A DNA stretch of 49,200 bases, taken from JAKQHY01 sp034429475 (GTDB lineage Bacteria; Chloroflexota; Anaerolineae; B4-G1; SLSP01). The notes under the pieces were generated by a model. That model ran no database searches and was not told the DNA's origin. It saw nothing but the letters and a program-made list of their open reading frames with translations. This document shows positions 1 to 7,380 of the stretch, piece by piece (within the stretch, counting starts at the first letter, position 1; each line of letters opens with the position of its first letter). The DNA lies in the NCBI GenBank assembly GCA_034429475.1, contig DAOUGD010000087.1:1-49200 (forward strand), given 5' to 3'. Both the position numbers and the translations under genes were made by a program.

Positions 1-60
1 TTTGCGCGGGCGGTGTGCCGCCCGCGCAAACACCTCCTTTAATCTGCCGCTTTAGCGGCC
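1..60. repeat. Fragment of the window's structured repeat family (two hairpins)
   Basis: A perfect 13-bp inverted repeat (1-13 with 18-30, 4-nt loop) is followed by a second hairpin with arms GCCGC/GCGGC around TTTA (46-59). The order, a long GC-rich hairpin and then a CGGC-TTTA-GCCG type hairpin about 15 nt later, matches the right half of the elements at 8355-8713 and 44744-44923. The left part would lie outside the window. It could also serve as a terminator for a gene to the left. Confidence 0.55.
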
Positions 61-78
61 TATTTCACAGGAGGAGCT

Positions 79-1368
79 ATGTCTAAAAAATCGTTCGTAT
101 TCAAAGTTGTTTTGGGATTGGCCTTGCTGACCGTGGGGTTAGGAGCGTGTACCACCCCGACGCCGAAACCTACGGCAGCGCCGACCGCCGCGACTGCCGC
201 GACTGCCGCGCCCACCACCGCGCCAGCCGCCGAACCGCAGAAGTTGATTCTGGGCACCACCACCAGCACGTATGACTCCGGGCTGCTGGATTACATCCTG
301 CCCGACTTCGAGGCGGCGTTCAACGCCAAAGTGGAAGTCGTCTCACTAGGGACAGGGCAGGCCATCCAGCTCGGCAAGGACGGCAACGCCGACGTGCTGT
401 TGGTTCACGCCCGCGCGCAGGAAGACGCCTTTATGGCCGAGGGGCACGGTGCGCGCCGCGAGGACGTGATGTACAACGACTTCATCATCGTCGGCCCAGC
501 CAACGACCCGGCCGGCATCAAAGGGATGCGCAAAGCCGCCAAGTCGCTGGCAGAGATTGAAAAGGCGCAGGCCACGTTCATCTCGCGCGGCGACGATTCC
601 GGCACGCACAGCAAGGAGAAGGCGCTCTGGAAGGAAGCTGGGATTGAGCCATCCGGCGATTGGTACGTCTCCGCCGGGCAGGGCATGGGCGCGGTGTTGA
701 CGATGGCGGATGAGCAGCAGGCGTACACCCTCAGCGACCGGGCGACCTACCTGGCGCGGACGCTGGAAGGGTTGAAGTTGGATATCCTGGTGGAAGGCGA
801 CACGCTGCTGTTCAACCCCTACGGTGTCCTGGCCGTCAACCCGGAAAAGAATCCCAACATCAAGAGCGAGCTGGCGAATCAGTTCATTGACTGGCTGATC
901 TCCGTGCCGGTTCAGGAGAAAATCAAGAGTTTCGGCGTGGATAAATTCGGCGCATCCCTCTTCATTCCCGACTCCCAACCCTGGCGCGACGCGCAGGCGC
1001 TTGCCTCGCCTGGCGACACGGCCCTGAAGGTCAGCGGCAAAGTCGCGCAGCCGATGGCCTGGACGGAAGCTGAAGTCAAGGCCATGCAGACGATGGACGT
1101 CGAGGCGGAGAACAGCAAGGGCGAAAAGGAAACCTACACCGGCGTGCCCTTCACGGCGCTGCTGGCGTTGGCCCAGCCGCAGAGCGACGCCACCACGCTC
1201 CTGTTGATGGCCGACGACGGCTATTCCGTCGAGGTCCCGCTGGCCGACGTGCAGGCCTGCGAGAATTGCATCGTCTCGTTCCGCTCGGAGGGCGGCTTCA
1301 CCTCGCGGATGCCCGGCTTCGCCAAGAACACCACCGTCAAAGGCCTCATCGAAATCCAGGTGAAATAA
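79..1368 (+). CDS. TupA-like tungstate/molybdate-binding lipoprotein with extra C-terminal CxxC domain
   Basis: This is an ABC-importer substrate-binding protein, probably for tungstate or molybdate. Residues 1-23 form a lipoprotein signal with the lipobox ending at Cys24. A Thr/Ala/Pro-rich linker follows (25-52). The binding domain (about 54-300) has the TupA hallmarks TTTSTYDSGLLDYILP near its start, then SLGTGQAIQLGKDGNADV and RGDDSGTHSKE. Residues about 312-429 are an addition not usual in TupA, which is typically about 270 residues. It resembles the sulfite-oxidase-like molybdopterin-binding fold and carries C394-x-x-C397. The same domain starts the binding protein at 4271-5785. A good ribosome site (AGGAGG) lies 6 nt before the ATG. 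No TupB permease or TupC ATPase follows, so the partner is outside the window or is another importer. Tungstate versus molybdate cannot be settled from sequence. Confidence 0.85.
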   Translation: MSKKSFVFKVVLGLALLTVGLGACTTPTPKPTAAPTAATAATAAPTTAPAAEPQKLILGTTTSTYDSGLLDYILPDFEAAFNAKVEVVSLGTGQAIQLGKDGNADVLLVHARAQEDAFMAEGHGARREDVMYNDFIIVGPANDPAGIKGMRKAAKSLAEIEKAQATFISRGDDSGTHSKEKALWKEAGIEPSGDWYVSAGQGMGAVLTMADEQQAYTLSDRATYLARTLEGLKLDILVEGDTLLFNPYGVLAVNPEKNPNIKSELANQFIDWLISVPVQEKIKSFGVDKFGASLFIPDSQPWRDAQALASPGDTALKVSGKVAQPMAWTEAEVKAMQTMDVEAENSKGEKETYTGVPFTALLALAQPQSDATTLLLMADDGYSVEVPLADVQACENCIVSFRSEGGFTSRMPGFAKNTTVKGLIEIQVK

Positions 1369-1390
1369 CCCGAATTCACAAACCGGACAA

Positions 1391-1428
1391 AACAAAGCCC
1401 TGCCATACGCGGCGGGGCTTTGTTATTT
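1391..1428 (+). terminator. Terminator after the TupA-like gene
   Basis: Ten-bp arms AACAAAGCCC (1391-1400) and GGGCTTTGTT (1415-1424) are followed by ATTT, 23 nt after the stop codon. From about 1440 to 1500 there is half of a CTCTGCG-type intergenic repeat and no gene. Confidence 0.75.
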
Positions 1429-1502
1429 CAAGGTCAGCCGAGAGAATTCATAAAATCTCTGCGACCTCTGCGCCCTTTGCGGTAAAATTTCCCCTTAATG
1501 AC

Positions 1503-2348
1503 TCAACGCGGCTCTTCCACATCCCAATAAACCAGCGCCGAGCGCGTGCCGCGCGGCCAGACCCATTGCCCGTCCATCTCGGTCAAATGCCGGGCAAGCA
1601 GATCGCGCAAGAAAGCGTCGTGCGTCGGGTCGTTGACCAGGTCGAAGCGGCGCTTCATGTCGGCCAATGCTTCGTCAAGGCTGGCGTTCGTCCACGGTTT
1701 CCACAGTCCGCTGTCTTCCAACACCACGTTGGCGAAGATGCCCAGTTGCAGCAGTGCATTGTACCCCACCTGGAAGTTGGGGCTGTCGTAGGGCTGTCCC
1801 CAGACATGCCGGGCGGCCTGGGCCATCACGCTGTCGGGCGTGACGATGCGCAGCAGTAAGTAACAGCGCCGCCGCGCCGTGGCGGCCAGCTTGCGCACCG
1901 CCGTCTCGAAATCGGCGATACCATAGAGCGAGTGGGAGCACAGCACCACGTCGTGCGGGGGAACGTTCGCGTCGGGCCAACTGCCTTCGACAACGCTCAC
2001 GTTGGTCAGCCCCTCCGCCGCCACGTTCTCGCGCAGCACGTCCAGCATCGCCAGTGAGGGATCGAGCGCGGTGACGTGTTGCGCGTAGCGCGCCAGAAAC
2101 ACCGCCCAGGCCCCGGTTCCCGCGCCGATGTCCAGCAGCGTCTCACCGGGATGTTGTTCCAGGTCGGCGGCAATGAACGCGCGGCTGGAGTCCGGTTTCG
2201 CCCAACGCCGCTGCACCGATTCATGAAACGCGCGCGCTTTGTCCTGCCAGTCATAGGGCCGCGCGTCCAACTTGGCCTCCGCGCGTCCCCGCGCCTGCGC
2301 CTCCACTAAGTCTCGCCAAAGAGATAACCAATCAGGGATAGATAGCAC
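1503..2348 (-). CDS. Class I SAM-dependent methyltransferase
   Basis: A 281-residue soluble protein. The SAM-binding motif I is clear: LLDIGAGTGAWAVFLARY near residues 93-110, followed by an acidic residue at the end of strand 2 (VTALDPS) and a PHDVVLCSHSLYGI strand-4 region. The start is GTG at 2348 with AAGGAGG 7 nt upstream. The substrate cannot be told from the sequence. The gene lies between the TupA-like gene (convergent) and the importer operon, whose ATPase gene ends at 2486 on the same strand, so it may be the last gene of that operon. A 137-bp gap with a repeat separates them. Confidence 0.8.
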   Translation of the reverse strand: MLSIPDWLSLWRDLVEAQARGRAEAKLDARPYDWQDKARAFHESVQRRWAKPDSSRAFIAADLEQHPGETLLDIGAGTGAWAVFLARYAQHVTALDPSLAMLDVLRENVAAEGLTNVSVVEGSWPDANVPPHDVVLCSHSLYGIADFETAVRKLAATARRRCYLLLRIVTPDSVMAQAARHVWGQPYDSPNFQVGYNALLQLGIFANVVLEDSGLWKPWTNASLDEALADMKRRFDLVNDPTHDAFLRDLLARHLTEMDGQWVWPRGTRSALVYWDVEEPR

Positions 2349-2364
2349 AGTCTAACCTCCTTCG

Positions 2365-2485
2365 AAAACCAACTTCATTGTAACGTCATTCTGAACGCTT
2401 TTTGTGAAGAATCTAACTCCACGATGGAAGACCCTTCCCTCCACTTCGTTCCGCTCAGGGTGACGGTCTAGTTCCTACAAATCAC
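2365..2485. repeat. Intergenic repeat of the 'GTCATTCTGA...GGGTGAC' type
   Basis: The stretch begins GTCATTCTGAACG near 2387 and ends CGCTCAGGGTGACGG near 2465. It looks like the dispersed intergenic repeat common in environmental bacterial genomes. A short relic (CGTCATTCCGACGA) occurs near 20624. No coding potential was seen. Confidence 0.45.
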
Positions 2486-3262
2486 TCAATAAACCGCGAT
2501 CAGCAGCCGCCCTTGCCGATCTTGCAACACGTCAATCGGCACGTCATAGGTAGCCGAAAGGTGCGCGGCGGTCAGGGTTTCGGTCACGGCGCCGGCGTGC
2601 AGGACGCGGCCCTGCCGCATCAGGACGACGTGATCGGCGGTCGTGGCTGCGGCGTTGGGGTCGTGCGTGGTGAAAATCACCGTCTGCCCCTGCGCGCGCA
2701 GGTCGCGCATCAGGTTCAGGATGCGCCGGGCGTTGCCCACGTCCAGGTGCGAGGTCGGCTCGTCCAGCAGCAGGATGTCCGGCTCCTGCGTCAGCGCCCG
2801 CGCCAGGATCACCAATTGGCGCTCGCCGCCGCTCAGCGCGGGAACGGGCCGATCCCACAACGCCGCCATCCCCACCGTCTCCAGCGCACGGAAGGCCGTC
2901 TCGTAGTCGCGGTCGCTGGGGCGCTGCAACAGGCTCAGGTACGGCGCGCGGCCCAGCAGCACCGTCTCCAACACGTTCAAATTGAAGGCTGGCGGCTCTT
3001 CCTGCGGCACCAGTCCCAGCATGTGACTCACATCCCGGTGCGCGTAGTCCGTGTGGAGCGCGCCCGCCAGCAGGATTTGTCCGCGTTGCGGCGCAATCAG
3101 CCCCAGTATCAGGTGGAGCAGGGTGGTTTTGCCGGAGCCGTTCGGCCCCAGGATGGCCGTCACCGCGCCGGAGGGCAGGTCGAGGGTGATGTCCTGCACC
3201 ACGTCGGGCGCGGTCGGCGCGTAGCGGAAGGCCAAATCGTGAACGGAGACGGCGGCGGTCAT
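2486..3262 (-). CDS. ABC importer ATPase, FecE/BtuD family (probable molybdate/tungstate importer)
   Basis: ATP-hydrolysing subunit of a type II importer, 258 residues. Walker A is GPNGSGKTT (residues 39-47), the signature is LSGGERQLV, and Walker B is ILLLDEPTSHLD with a following H-loop in FTTHDPN. The ATG at 3260-3262 overlaps the permease stop as ATGA, which indicates coupled translation. The open frame continues upstream to 3703 only because it shadows the permease gene, so I reject that longer start. The partners are the permease (3259-4281) and the binding protein (4271-5785). The family moves iron-siderophore, haem or cobalamin, and its MolBCA branch moves molybdate/tungstate. The riboswitch and the shared domain favour the last. 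Confidence 0.9.
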   Translation of the reverse strand: MTAAVSVHDLAFRYAPTAPDVVQDITLDLPSGAVTAILGPNGSGKTTLLHLILGLIAPQRGQILLAGALHTDYAHRDVSHMLGLVPQEEPPAFNLNVLETVLLGRAPYLSLLQRPSDRDYETAFRALETVGMAALWDRPVPALSGGERQLVILARALTQEPDILLLDEPTSHLDVGNARRILNLMRDLRAQGQTVIFTTHDPNAAATTADHVVLMRQGRVLHAGAVTETLTAAHLSATYDVPIDVLQDRQGRLLIAVY

Positions 3263-4281
3263 CGTTTTAGCTCCAATTCGTTGCGCAGCAGCAGGCTGAA
3301 GAAGACGACCGCGCCAATGAGCGAGGTCAGAATCCCCAACGGGATTTCGCCGGAAAGCACCGTGCGGGCCAGGTCGTCGCACAGCAGCACGAAGAGGCCG
3401 CCGAGGAGCATCCCGCCGGGAACCGCCGACTGCGCGTCCGCCCCCAGCGCGCGGCGGGCGATGTGCGGCACGATCAGCCCCACCCAGCCGATCTGCCCGG
3501 CTTTGGAGACGACCGCCGCCGTCGCCGCCGTCGCTGCGATGAGCATCACCATCCGCTCGCGGCCCGGCAGCGCGCCCAGCGCGAAGGCGGTCGTGTCGCG
3601 CAGCGAGAGCAGGTTCAGCCGCCAGCGCATCAAGAAGAGGATGGCGAGCGCGGGGATGACCACTGGCAGGATGTGCAGCACGTCCTCCCAGGTGATGGCC
3701 CACAGCCCACCCAGCAGCCAGAAGGTGATGTCGGGCAGTTGCTTGAGGGGGTCGGCCAGGTATTTGACGATGCCCGTCCCGGCGGCGTAGAAAGCGGAAA
3801 CGCCAATCCCCGCCATCACCAGCCGCAAGACCCAGTCCCCCAGACGCAGCCGCTGCGCCATCAGGTAACTGGCCGCCAGTCCCAAAAAGGCGAACAGCGC
3901 CGCGCTGCCCTGCACCATCAGGGCGGAGCCGCCCAGGAAGACAATCGCCAGCGATGCGCCGAAGGCCGCGCCCTGCGAGACGCCCAGGAATCCGGCATCC
4001 ACCAGGGGATTGCGGAAGATGAGCTGGAAGGTGGTCCCTGCCGCCGCCAGTGTCGCGCCGAGGAGCACGGCGGTCAGGATGCGCGGTAGCCGCAAATTCA
4101 GCACGACCGTGCGGGCCAGCTCGTTCTCACGCAGGACGCTGAGCGGGGTGAAGTAAGGGCCGGGATAACGCCCCAGGAACAGTGAGAGCGCCACGCCCAG
4201 GAGCAGCGCCGCCGCCAGTCCCCACAATCGTCGCCGGAAGCGCGCAGCGCGCGTCACAGCCGCCTGGGCCTCAGTGGACAT
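3259..4281 (-). CDS. FecCD/BtuC-family ABC importer permease
   Basis: Membrane subunit of the type II importer, 340 residues, normal for the family, with about 9-10 hydrophobic segments. Family motifs visible are LRLPRILTAVLLGATLA and FRNPLVDAGFLGVSQGAAFG in the N-terminal third, and GLIVPHIARRALG before the last helices (the L-loop region contacting the ATPase). Its start overlaps the last 11 bp of the binding-protein gene, and its stop overlaps the ATPase start by 4 bp, so the three genes form one tight operon. Substrate assignment is indirect, as for the ATPase. Confidence 0.9.
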   Translation of the reverse strand: MSTEAQAAVTRAARFRRRLWGLAAALLLGVALSLFLGRYPGPYFTPLSVLRENELARTVVLNLRLPRILTAVLLGATLAAAGTTFQLIFRNPLVDAGFLGVSQGAAFGASLAIVFLGGSALMVQGSAALFAFLGLAASYLMAQRLRLGDWVLRLVMAGIGVSAFYAAGTGIVKYLADPLKQLPDITFWLLGGLWAITWEDVLHILPVVIPALAILFLMRWRLNLLSLRDTTAFALGALPGRERMVMLIAATAATAAVVSKAGQIGWVGLIVPHIARRALGADAQSAVPGGMLLGGLFVLLCDDLARTVLSGEIPLGILTSLIGAVVFFSLLLRNELELKR

Positions 4282-5785
4282 TCAGGGAAACCTTCGGCAT
4301 AATCGCGGTATCCACCGCCGCGCGATCCATCCCATAGAGAGCGCCGAAGAAGGTGTAAAGCTCTTCCTGAAGGTCAACATCGGCAAACAGATCGGGGTGG
4401 ATGCGCGTCGCCAACCACGTAAAGCCGAGAATCCAGCGGGGTTCGGGCGTGTTCCACTGGAAGTCGTCCATGGGGTAGGCGTACAGTTCCCCGTTCTGCA
4501 CCGCCGTGAGCTTGCTCCAATAGGTATCGGCTTTGAGGGTGTCAATGACCTTTTGCGCATCGTGGTTATACGTCATCACCACGAAAATCTTGTCAGGGTC
4601 CCAAGCCGCGATCTGTTCCACGTTCACCACCGTCCAGCCGTCGGTGATCTGCGCCTCGCTGATCCAGACCGGGTTTCCACCCGCCGTCTGTACCTGGAAC
4701 GTTTGCATCCAGGCCTGCGCCGGGACTTGCACAGCGACTTCCGCGCCCCGGTCGGAATAATCCACCAGCAACACGCGGGGACGCTCGCTTTCGGGGATGC
4801 CTGCCACTCGCGTCGTCACGCGGTCAAGGCGACTCTGGTAGAACGCGATGACTTCCTGGGCGCGTGTGGGATTCCCCAGCAGCAGGCCGAGGTTGGTCAC
4901 GTCCTGGAAAAACTGCTCCGGCGTCTCCAATCCCACGTACACCACAGGGATGCCGACCTGCGCCAGCGCGTCCCCCATCTCTTCCATTGCCACGCTCTTC
5001 ATCAGCACCAAATCGGGTTCGAGCGCGGCGATCTGCTCCGGGTTGGGGTTCGCGGCCAGGCCCACCACGCCGTCGGCAAAGGCCGGGTCAACCTTGAGGA
5101 TGAAGTCGCTCTGCGACGCGCTCTTGCTCTCCACGCCGATGAGACGCGCCCGTCCTTCGGGGAAGGTGTAGAGCAGGTGTAGGGCCATGTACGGCCCGCG
5201 TCCAACGACGACGATGCGGCGCGGCAGCCGTTCCAGGCTGACAGTGCGGCCGGCGGCGTCCGTGATCGTCACGGGGCCGTCGTTGGGGATGGCTTCGTCG
5301 CCGGTTTCGGGGGCCGGCGGGATCGCGTCGGCGTCGCTGAGCACCTGGATCGTGGTAAGATCGCGCACCTGGATGTTGCTAGGGAAGTCCGGCAGCACAC
5401 CGCGGAAACCGCCCTTATCCTGGAACGCGACAATGCAGTCGGCGCAGGCAGTGATGTCGGACAGCATCGCTTGCGCCTCGTAACCATCGCCAGCCTTGAA
5501 GATTAACGTCGTGGCATCCGCTGTCGCGCCGACTTCTTTGAGCAGCGTCGTGAAGGGGACGCCGGTGTAGGTGGTCGTCTCGCCGTCTTTGTTCGTGTAC
5601 GCCGTATCGTGCGTGCCCAGGGCGCGGAGCGTTTCCGCTGTGAACGTCCGCTCCCCGGCAATCACGCCGGTGATCTGCAACGTTGCTGCGTCACTCGCCG
5701 GCGCCGCCGGGAGAGGTGTCGGCGTGCAGCCGGCCAAGATGCTCATGAAAATCAAGAACCCTACAATTTTCCTCAACGGCTTCAT
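4271..5785 (-). CDS. Importer binding lipoprotein: CxxC SUOX-like domain fused to TroA/BtuF-type domain
   Basis: A 504-residue two-domain lipoprotein. The signal peptide ends in lipobox LAGC at Cys20. Domain 1 (about 35-145) is clearly homologous to the C-terminus of the TupA-like protein: TTYTGVPFTTLL, DATTLIFKAGDGY and TACADCIVAF align with the corresponding stretches there, including the cysteine pair (C114, C117). Domain 2 (about 165-500) is a BtuF/FecB-type binding fold, with VTITDAAGRTVSLERLPRRI at its start and a DLVLMKS strand. The chosen ATG at 5785 has AAGGAG 9 nt upstream. An upstream in-frame start at 5815 lacks this support and would spoil the signal peptide. Transcription must pass the riboswitch and terminator at 5831-6023. 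The ligand is inferred to be molybdate, tungstate or a molybdopterin-related compound. Confidence 0.85.
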   Translation of the reverse strand: MKPLRKIVGFLIFMSILAGCTPTPLPAAPASDAATLQITGVIAGERTFTAETLRALGTHDTAYTNKDGETTTYTGVPFTTLLKEVGATADATTLIFKAGDGYEAQAMLSDITACADCIVAFQDKGGFRGVLPDFPSNIQVRDLTTIQVLSDADAIPPAPETGDEAIPNDGPVTITDAAGRTVSLERLPRRIVVVGRGPYMALHLLYTFPEGRARLIGVESKSASQSDFILKVDPAFADGVVGLAANPNPEQIAALEPDLVLMKSVAMEEMGDALAQVGIPVVYVGLETPEQFFQDVTNLGLLLGNPTRAQEVIAFYQSRLDRVTTRVAGIPESERPRVLLVDYSDRGAEVAVQVPAQAWMQTFQVQTAGGNPVWISEAQITDGWTVVNVEQIAAWDPDKIFVVMTYNHDAQKVIDTLKADTYWSKLTAVQNGELYAYPMDDFQWNTPEPRWILGFTWLATRIHPDLFADVDLQEELYTFFGALYGMDRAAVDTAIMPKVSLNVH

Positions 5786-5830
5786 CCTGAAATTCTCCTT
5801 GATGTACAATAACAACTTCTGGAATCAATG

Positions 5831-5867
5831 ACAACAACAAAAGCGGCGTCCCGGAAAAGGACGCCGC
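5831..5867 (-). terminator. Riboswitch expression-platform terminator
   Basis: On the minus strand the 9-bp arms GCGGCGTCC and GGACGCCGC (5859-5867 and 5843-5851) are followed by TTTTGTTGTTGT, an intrinsic terminator just ahead of the binding-protein gene. A competing pairing is possible: GCGGGC at 5873-5878 can pair with GCCCGC at the end of the riboswitch core (5912-5917). Confidence 0.75.
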
Positions 5868-5911
5868 CACGGCCCGCCCAACACGCAAAAAGGCCATTGG
5901 ACAATCAATCA

Positions 5912-6023
5912 GCGGGCGTTGCTCCTTTCCGACCATGGGAGGCATAGCTGTTTCCGGCTATACCCTGACGGTTTCACGCCATCCATCGCAGAGATGTTTA
6001 GGCCATGAAACTCGGAGCGCACA
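5912..6023 (-). promoter_or_regulatory. Probable molybdenum-cofactor (Moco/Tuco) riboswitch
   Basis: The minus-strand leader of the importer operon folds into a junction. P1 pairs GCGCTCC (6020-6014) with GGAGC-aa-CGC. A second stem pairs GTTTCAT with GTGAAAC. A third pairs GGTATAGC with GCTATGCC around CGGAAACA. Conserved-looking strings CTCCGAG, GCCTCCCA and GGAAAGGAGCAACGCC match my memory of the Moco RNA motif (Rfam RF01055). The core starts only about 10 nt after the stop of the upstream nucleotidyltransferase gene, so there is little room for a promoter between them. It therefore probably controls read-through from upstream or from a promoter inside that gene. No B12 box was seen, so a cobalamin riboswitch is unlikely. 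Confidence 0.7.
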
Positions 6024-6029
6024 TAGAAG

Positions 6030-6983
6030 TCAGCCGACCACTTGCTCCACAACTGTGACGCCATCAGGAACAAGGGCGTCGCGCAGCACGACGGCGTCGC
6101 GCAACGTCACGCCCGCCCCGATCCGGCAGTCGCGTTCCAGGTAGACGTTGGGGCCGACGACGCAGTTCGCCCCAATGACGACGCCGGGATCAATACGAAG
6201 CGGCGCGACCAGCCGCGTCTCCGCGCCGACGGCGGCTGGTTGCAATACAGGAACGCCGTCCATGCGGCGCACGTAAGCAATGTTGAGCGTCAGCAGGTCG
6301 GCGAGGGTCGTCAACGTCATCCGCCCGCTCAGCACGACGCCGCCCACCCGCCCGTCGCGCGCGATCAACATTTGGATGGCGTCTTGCAGCTCGTACTCCC
6401 CGCGCGGCGACGGGCGCACTGCCGGCAGGTAATCCAACACGTGCGGCGCAAACAGGTACAACGGCAGGCTGGCGAGGTTGGACAGAATTTCCTCGGGGCG
6501 GGGCTTCTCGATGATGCGCGTGATCCAGGGGCCGTCCATCCCCACCGTCGCGCCGCTGCGGATACGCTCCACAGTCGTCGGCATCAGCGTGAGGGCGGCG
6601 GTGGGCGCCGGCGTCGTTTGCCAGAAGGCGAACAAACGGGCGGCGTCGGCCTCTGTCACCAGATTGTCGCACGCCGACAGCACGAAGTCGCCGGTGATGA
6701 GGGGCGCGGCCTGGAGCAGCGCGTGCGCCATCCCCTTCCGTTCGGCCTGGTAGACGAAGCGCACCTCGGCCTCCAAGTCCGCCTCGCGCCGAAAGTAGCG
6801 CTCGATCTCGCGGTCGTCCGGGCTGACGACGAGGACGAAGTCCCGCACACCATTGTGGGTCAGCAGTTCCATCACCCGCGCGACAATGGGCTGACCGGCA
6901 ATGGGTGCCATGGCTTTCGAGCGGGTGAGGGTCAACGGTTGCAGGCGCTTCCCCTGACCCGCCGCCAGAATCACGCCCTGCAT
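6030..6983 (-). CDS. Sugar-phosphate nucleotidyltransferase with C-terminal beta-helix
   Basis: A 317-residue GlmU/RmlA-type enzyme that would activate a sugar-1-phosphate with an NTP. The N-terminal signature is VILAAGQGKRLQPLT (residues 4-18) with the usual Lys at 23-24. The metal-binding acidic position is seen in FVLSACDNLV, and IIEKP is in the sugar-binding region. Residues about 245-317 contain hexapeptide-like repeats (IDPGVVIGANCVVGPNVYLE, IGAGVTLRDAVV) of a left-handed beta-helix, shorter than in GlmU, so acetyltransferase activity is doubtful. The gene starts 3 nt after the Sm-like gene stop, suggesting coupled translation. Substrate unknown. Confidence 0.85.
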   Translation of the reverse strand: MQGVILAAGQGKRLQPLTLTRSKAMAPIAGQPIVARVMELLTHNGVRDFVLVVSPDDREIERYFRREADLEAEVRFVYQAERKGMAHALLQAAPLITGDFVLSACDNLVTEADAARLFAFWQTTPAPTAALTLMPTTVERIRSGATVGMDGPWITRIIEKPRPEEILSNLASLPLYLFAPHVLDYLPAVRPSPRGEYELQDAIQMLIARDGRVGGVVLSGRMTLTTLADLLTLNIAYVRRMDGVPVLQPAAVGAETRLVAPLRIDPGVVIGANCVVGPNVYLERDCRIGAGVTLRDAVVLRDALVPDGVTVVEQVVG

Positions 6984-6986
6984 AGG

Positions 6987-7214
6987 TTATCCTGTTATCC
7001 GGTGGATATAGACGATGTTCCCCTTGGGCAGCAGTAATTCTAGTCCGCTGTCCTGGCGAATGATGAGATCGTAAACGTCCACGCCGATGAGTTCTCCTTT
7101 GAAAATCTTACCACTGCTCACGGCGATCAGGATGGTTTGATTTTCCAACTCGCTGAAAAAGTCGGCGGCGCGTTTGCCCCACACCTGGGATGCTTTGGAT
7201 TTATCACTATTCAT
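6987..7214 (-). CDS. Small Sm/LSM-like (Hfq-like) protein
   Basis: A 75-residue protein. After about 20 polar residues comes an Sm-like strand pattern: QTILIAVSSGKIFKGELIGV, then DVYDLIIRQDSGLELLLPKG and NIVYIHRITG. The glycine in KGELIG, the following Asp-x-Tyr-Asp and the terminal basic strand resemble Sm1/Sm2, so RNA or nucleotide binding is plausible but not proven. The start is ATG at 7214, with GAGGAG about 9 nt upstream. A longer open frame to 7433 runs through repeat DNA and is rejected. It is probably cotranscribed with the nucleotidyltransferase downstream. The canonical Hfq YKHA motif is not present (PKGNIVYIH instead). Confidence 0.65.
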   Translation of the reverse strand: MNSDKSKASQVWGKRAADFFSELENQTILIAVSSGKIFKGELIGVDVYDLIIRQDSGLELLLPKGNIVYIHRITG

Positions 7215-7237
7215 GGCTCGCTCTCCTCTGTGAATAA

Positions 7238-7330
7238 CCACAGAGCACACAGAGTTCACAGAGAAAAATCCTTGTGTCCCTTGTGTCCTTTGTGGTGAAA
7301 GATTTTCATTATTCGGATAGGTTCTTATTC
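7238..7330. repeat. CACAGAG-unit inverted repeat plus a solo MITE end
   Basis: Units CACAGAGCA, CACAGAGTT and CACAGAG (7240-7263) face the complementary CCTTGTG and TTTGTGGT stretch (7270-7297), so the region can form a long imperfect hairpin. At 7310-7328 a TATTCGGATAGGTTCTTAT string matches the terminal repeat of the elements at 8355-8713, a possible relic. No gene was seen from 7215 to 7380. Confidence 0.5.
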
Positions 7331-7380
7331 TAAACGTCATTGGGGAAGTAAGCAAGGCGTGCGGGAAGAAAACTGGCGTG

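Noticed and set aside
346..1395. Long minus-strand open frame opposite the TupA-like gene
   Set aside because: It mirrors the coding gene in a GC-rich sequence. The translation is Arg/Gly/His-rich with no family motif, whereas the plus strand has a full lipoprotein.
2513..3790. Long plus-strand open frame over the importer ATPase and permease genes
   Set aside because: Shadow of two well-identified genes. No ribosome site, and low-complexity composition.
5912..6023. Cobalamin riboswitch upstream of the BtuCD-like importer
   Set aside because: No B12 box (GCCACTG) or matching core was seen. The strings CTCCGAG, GCCTCCCA and GGAGCAACGCC fit the Moco motif better.
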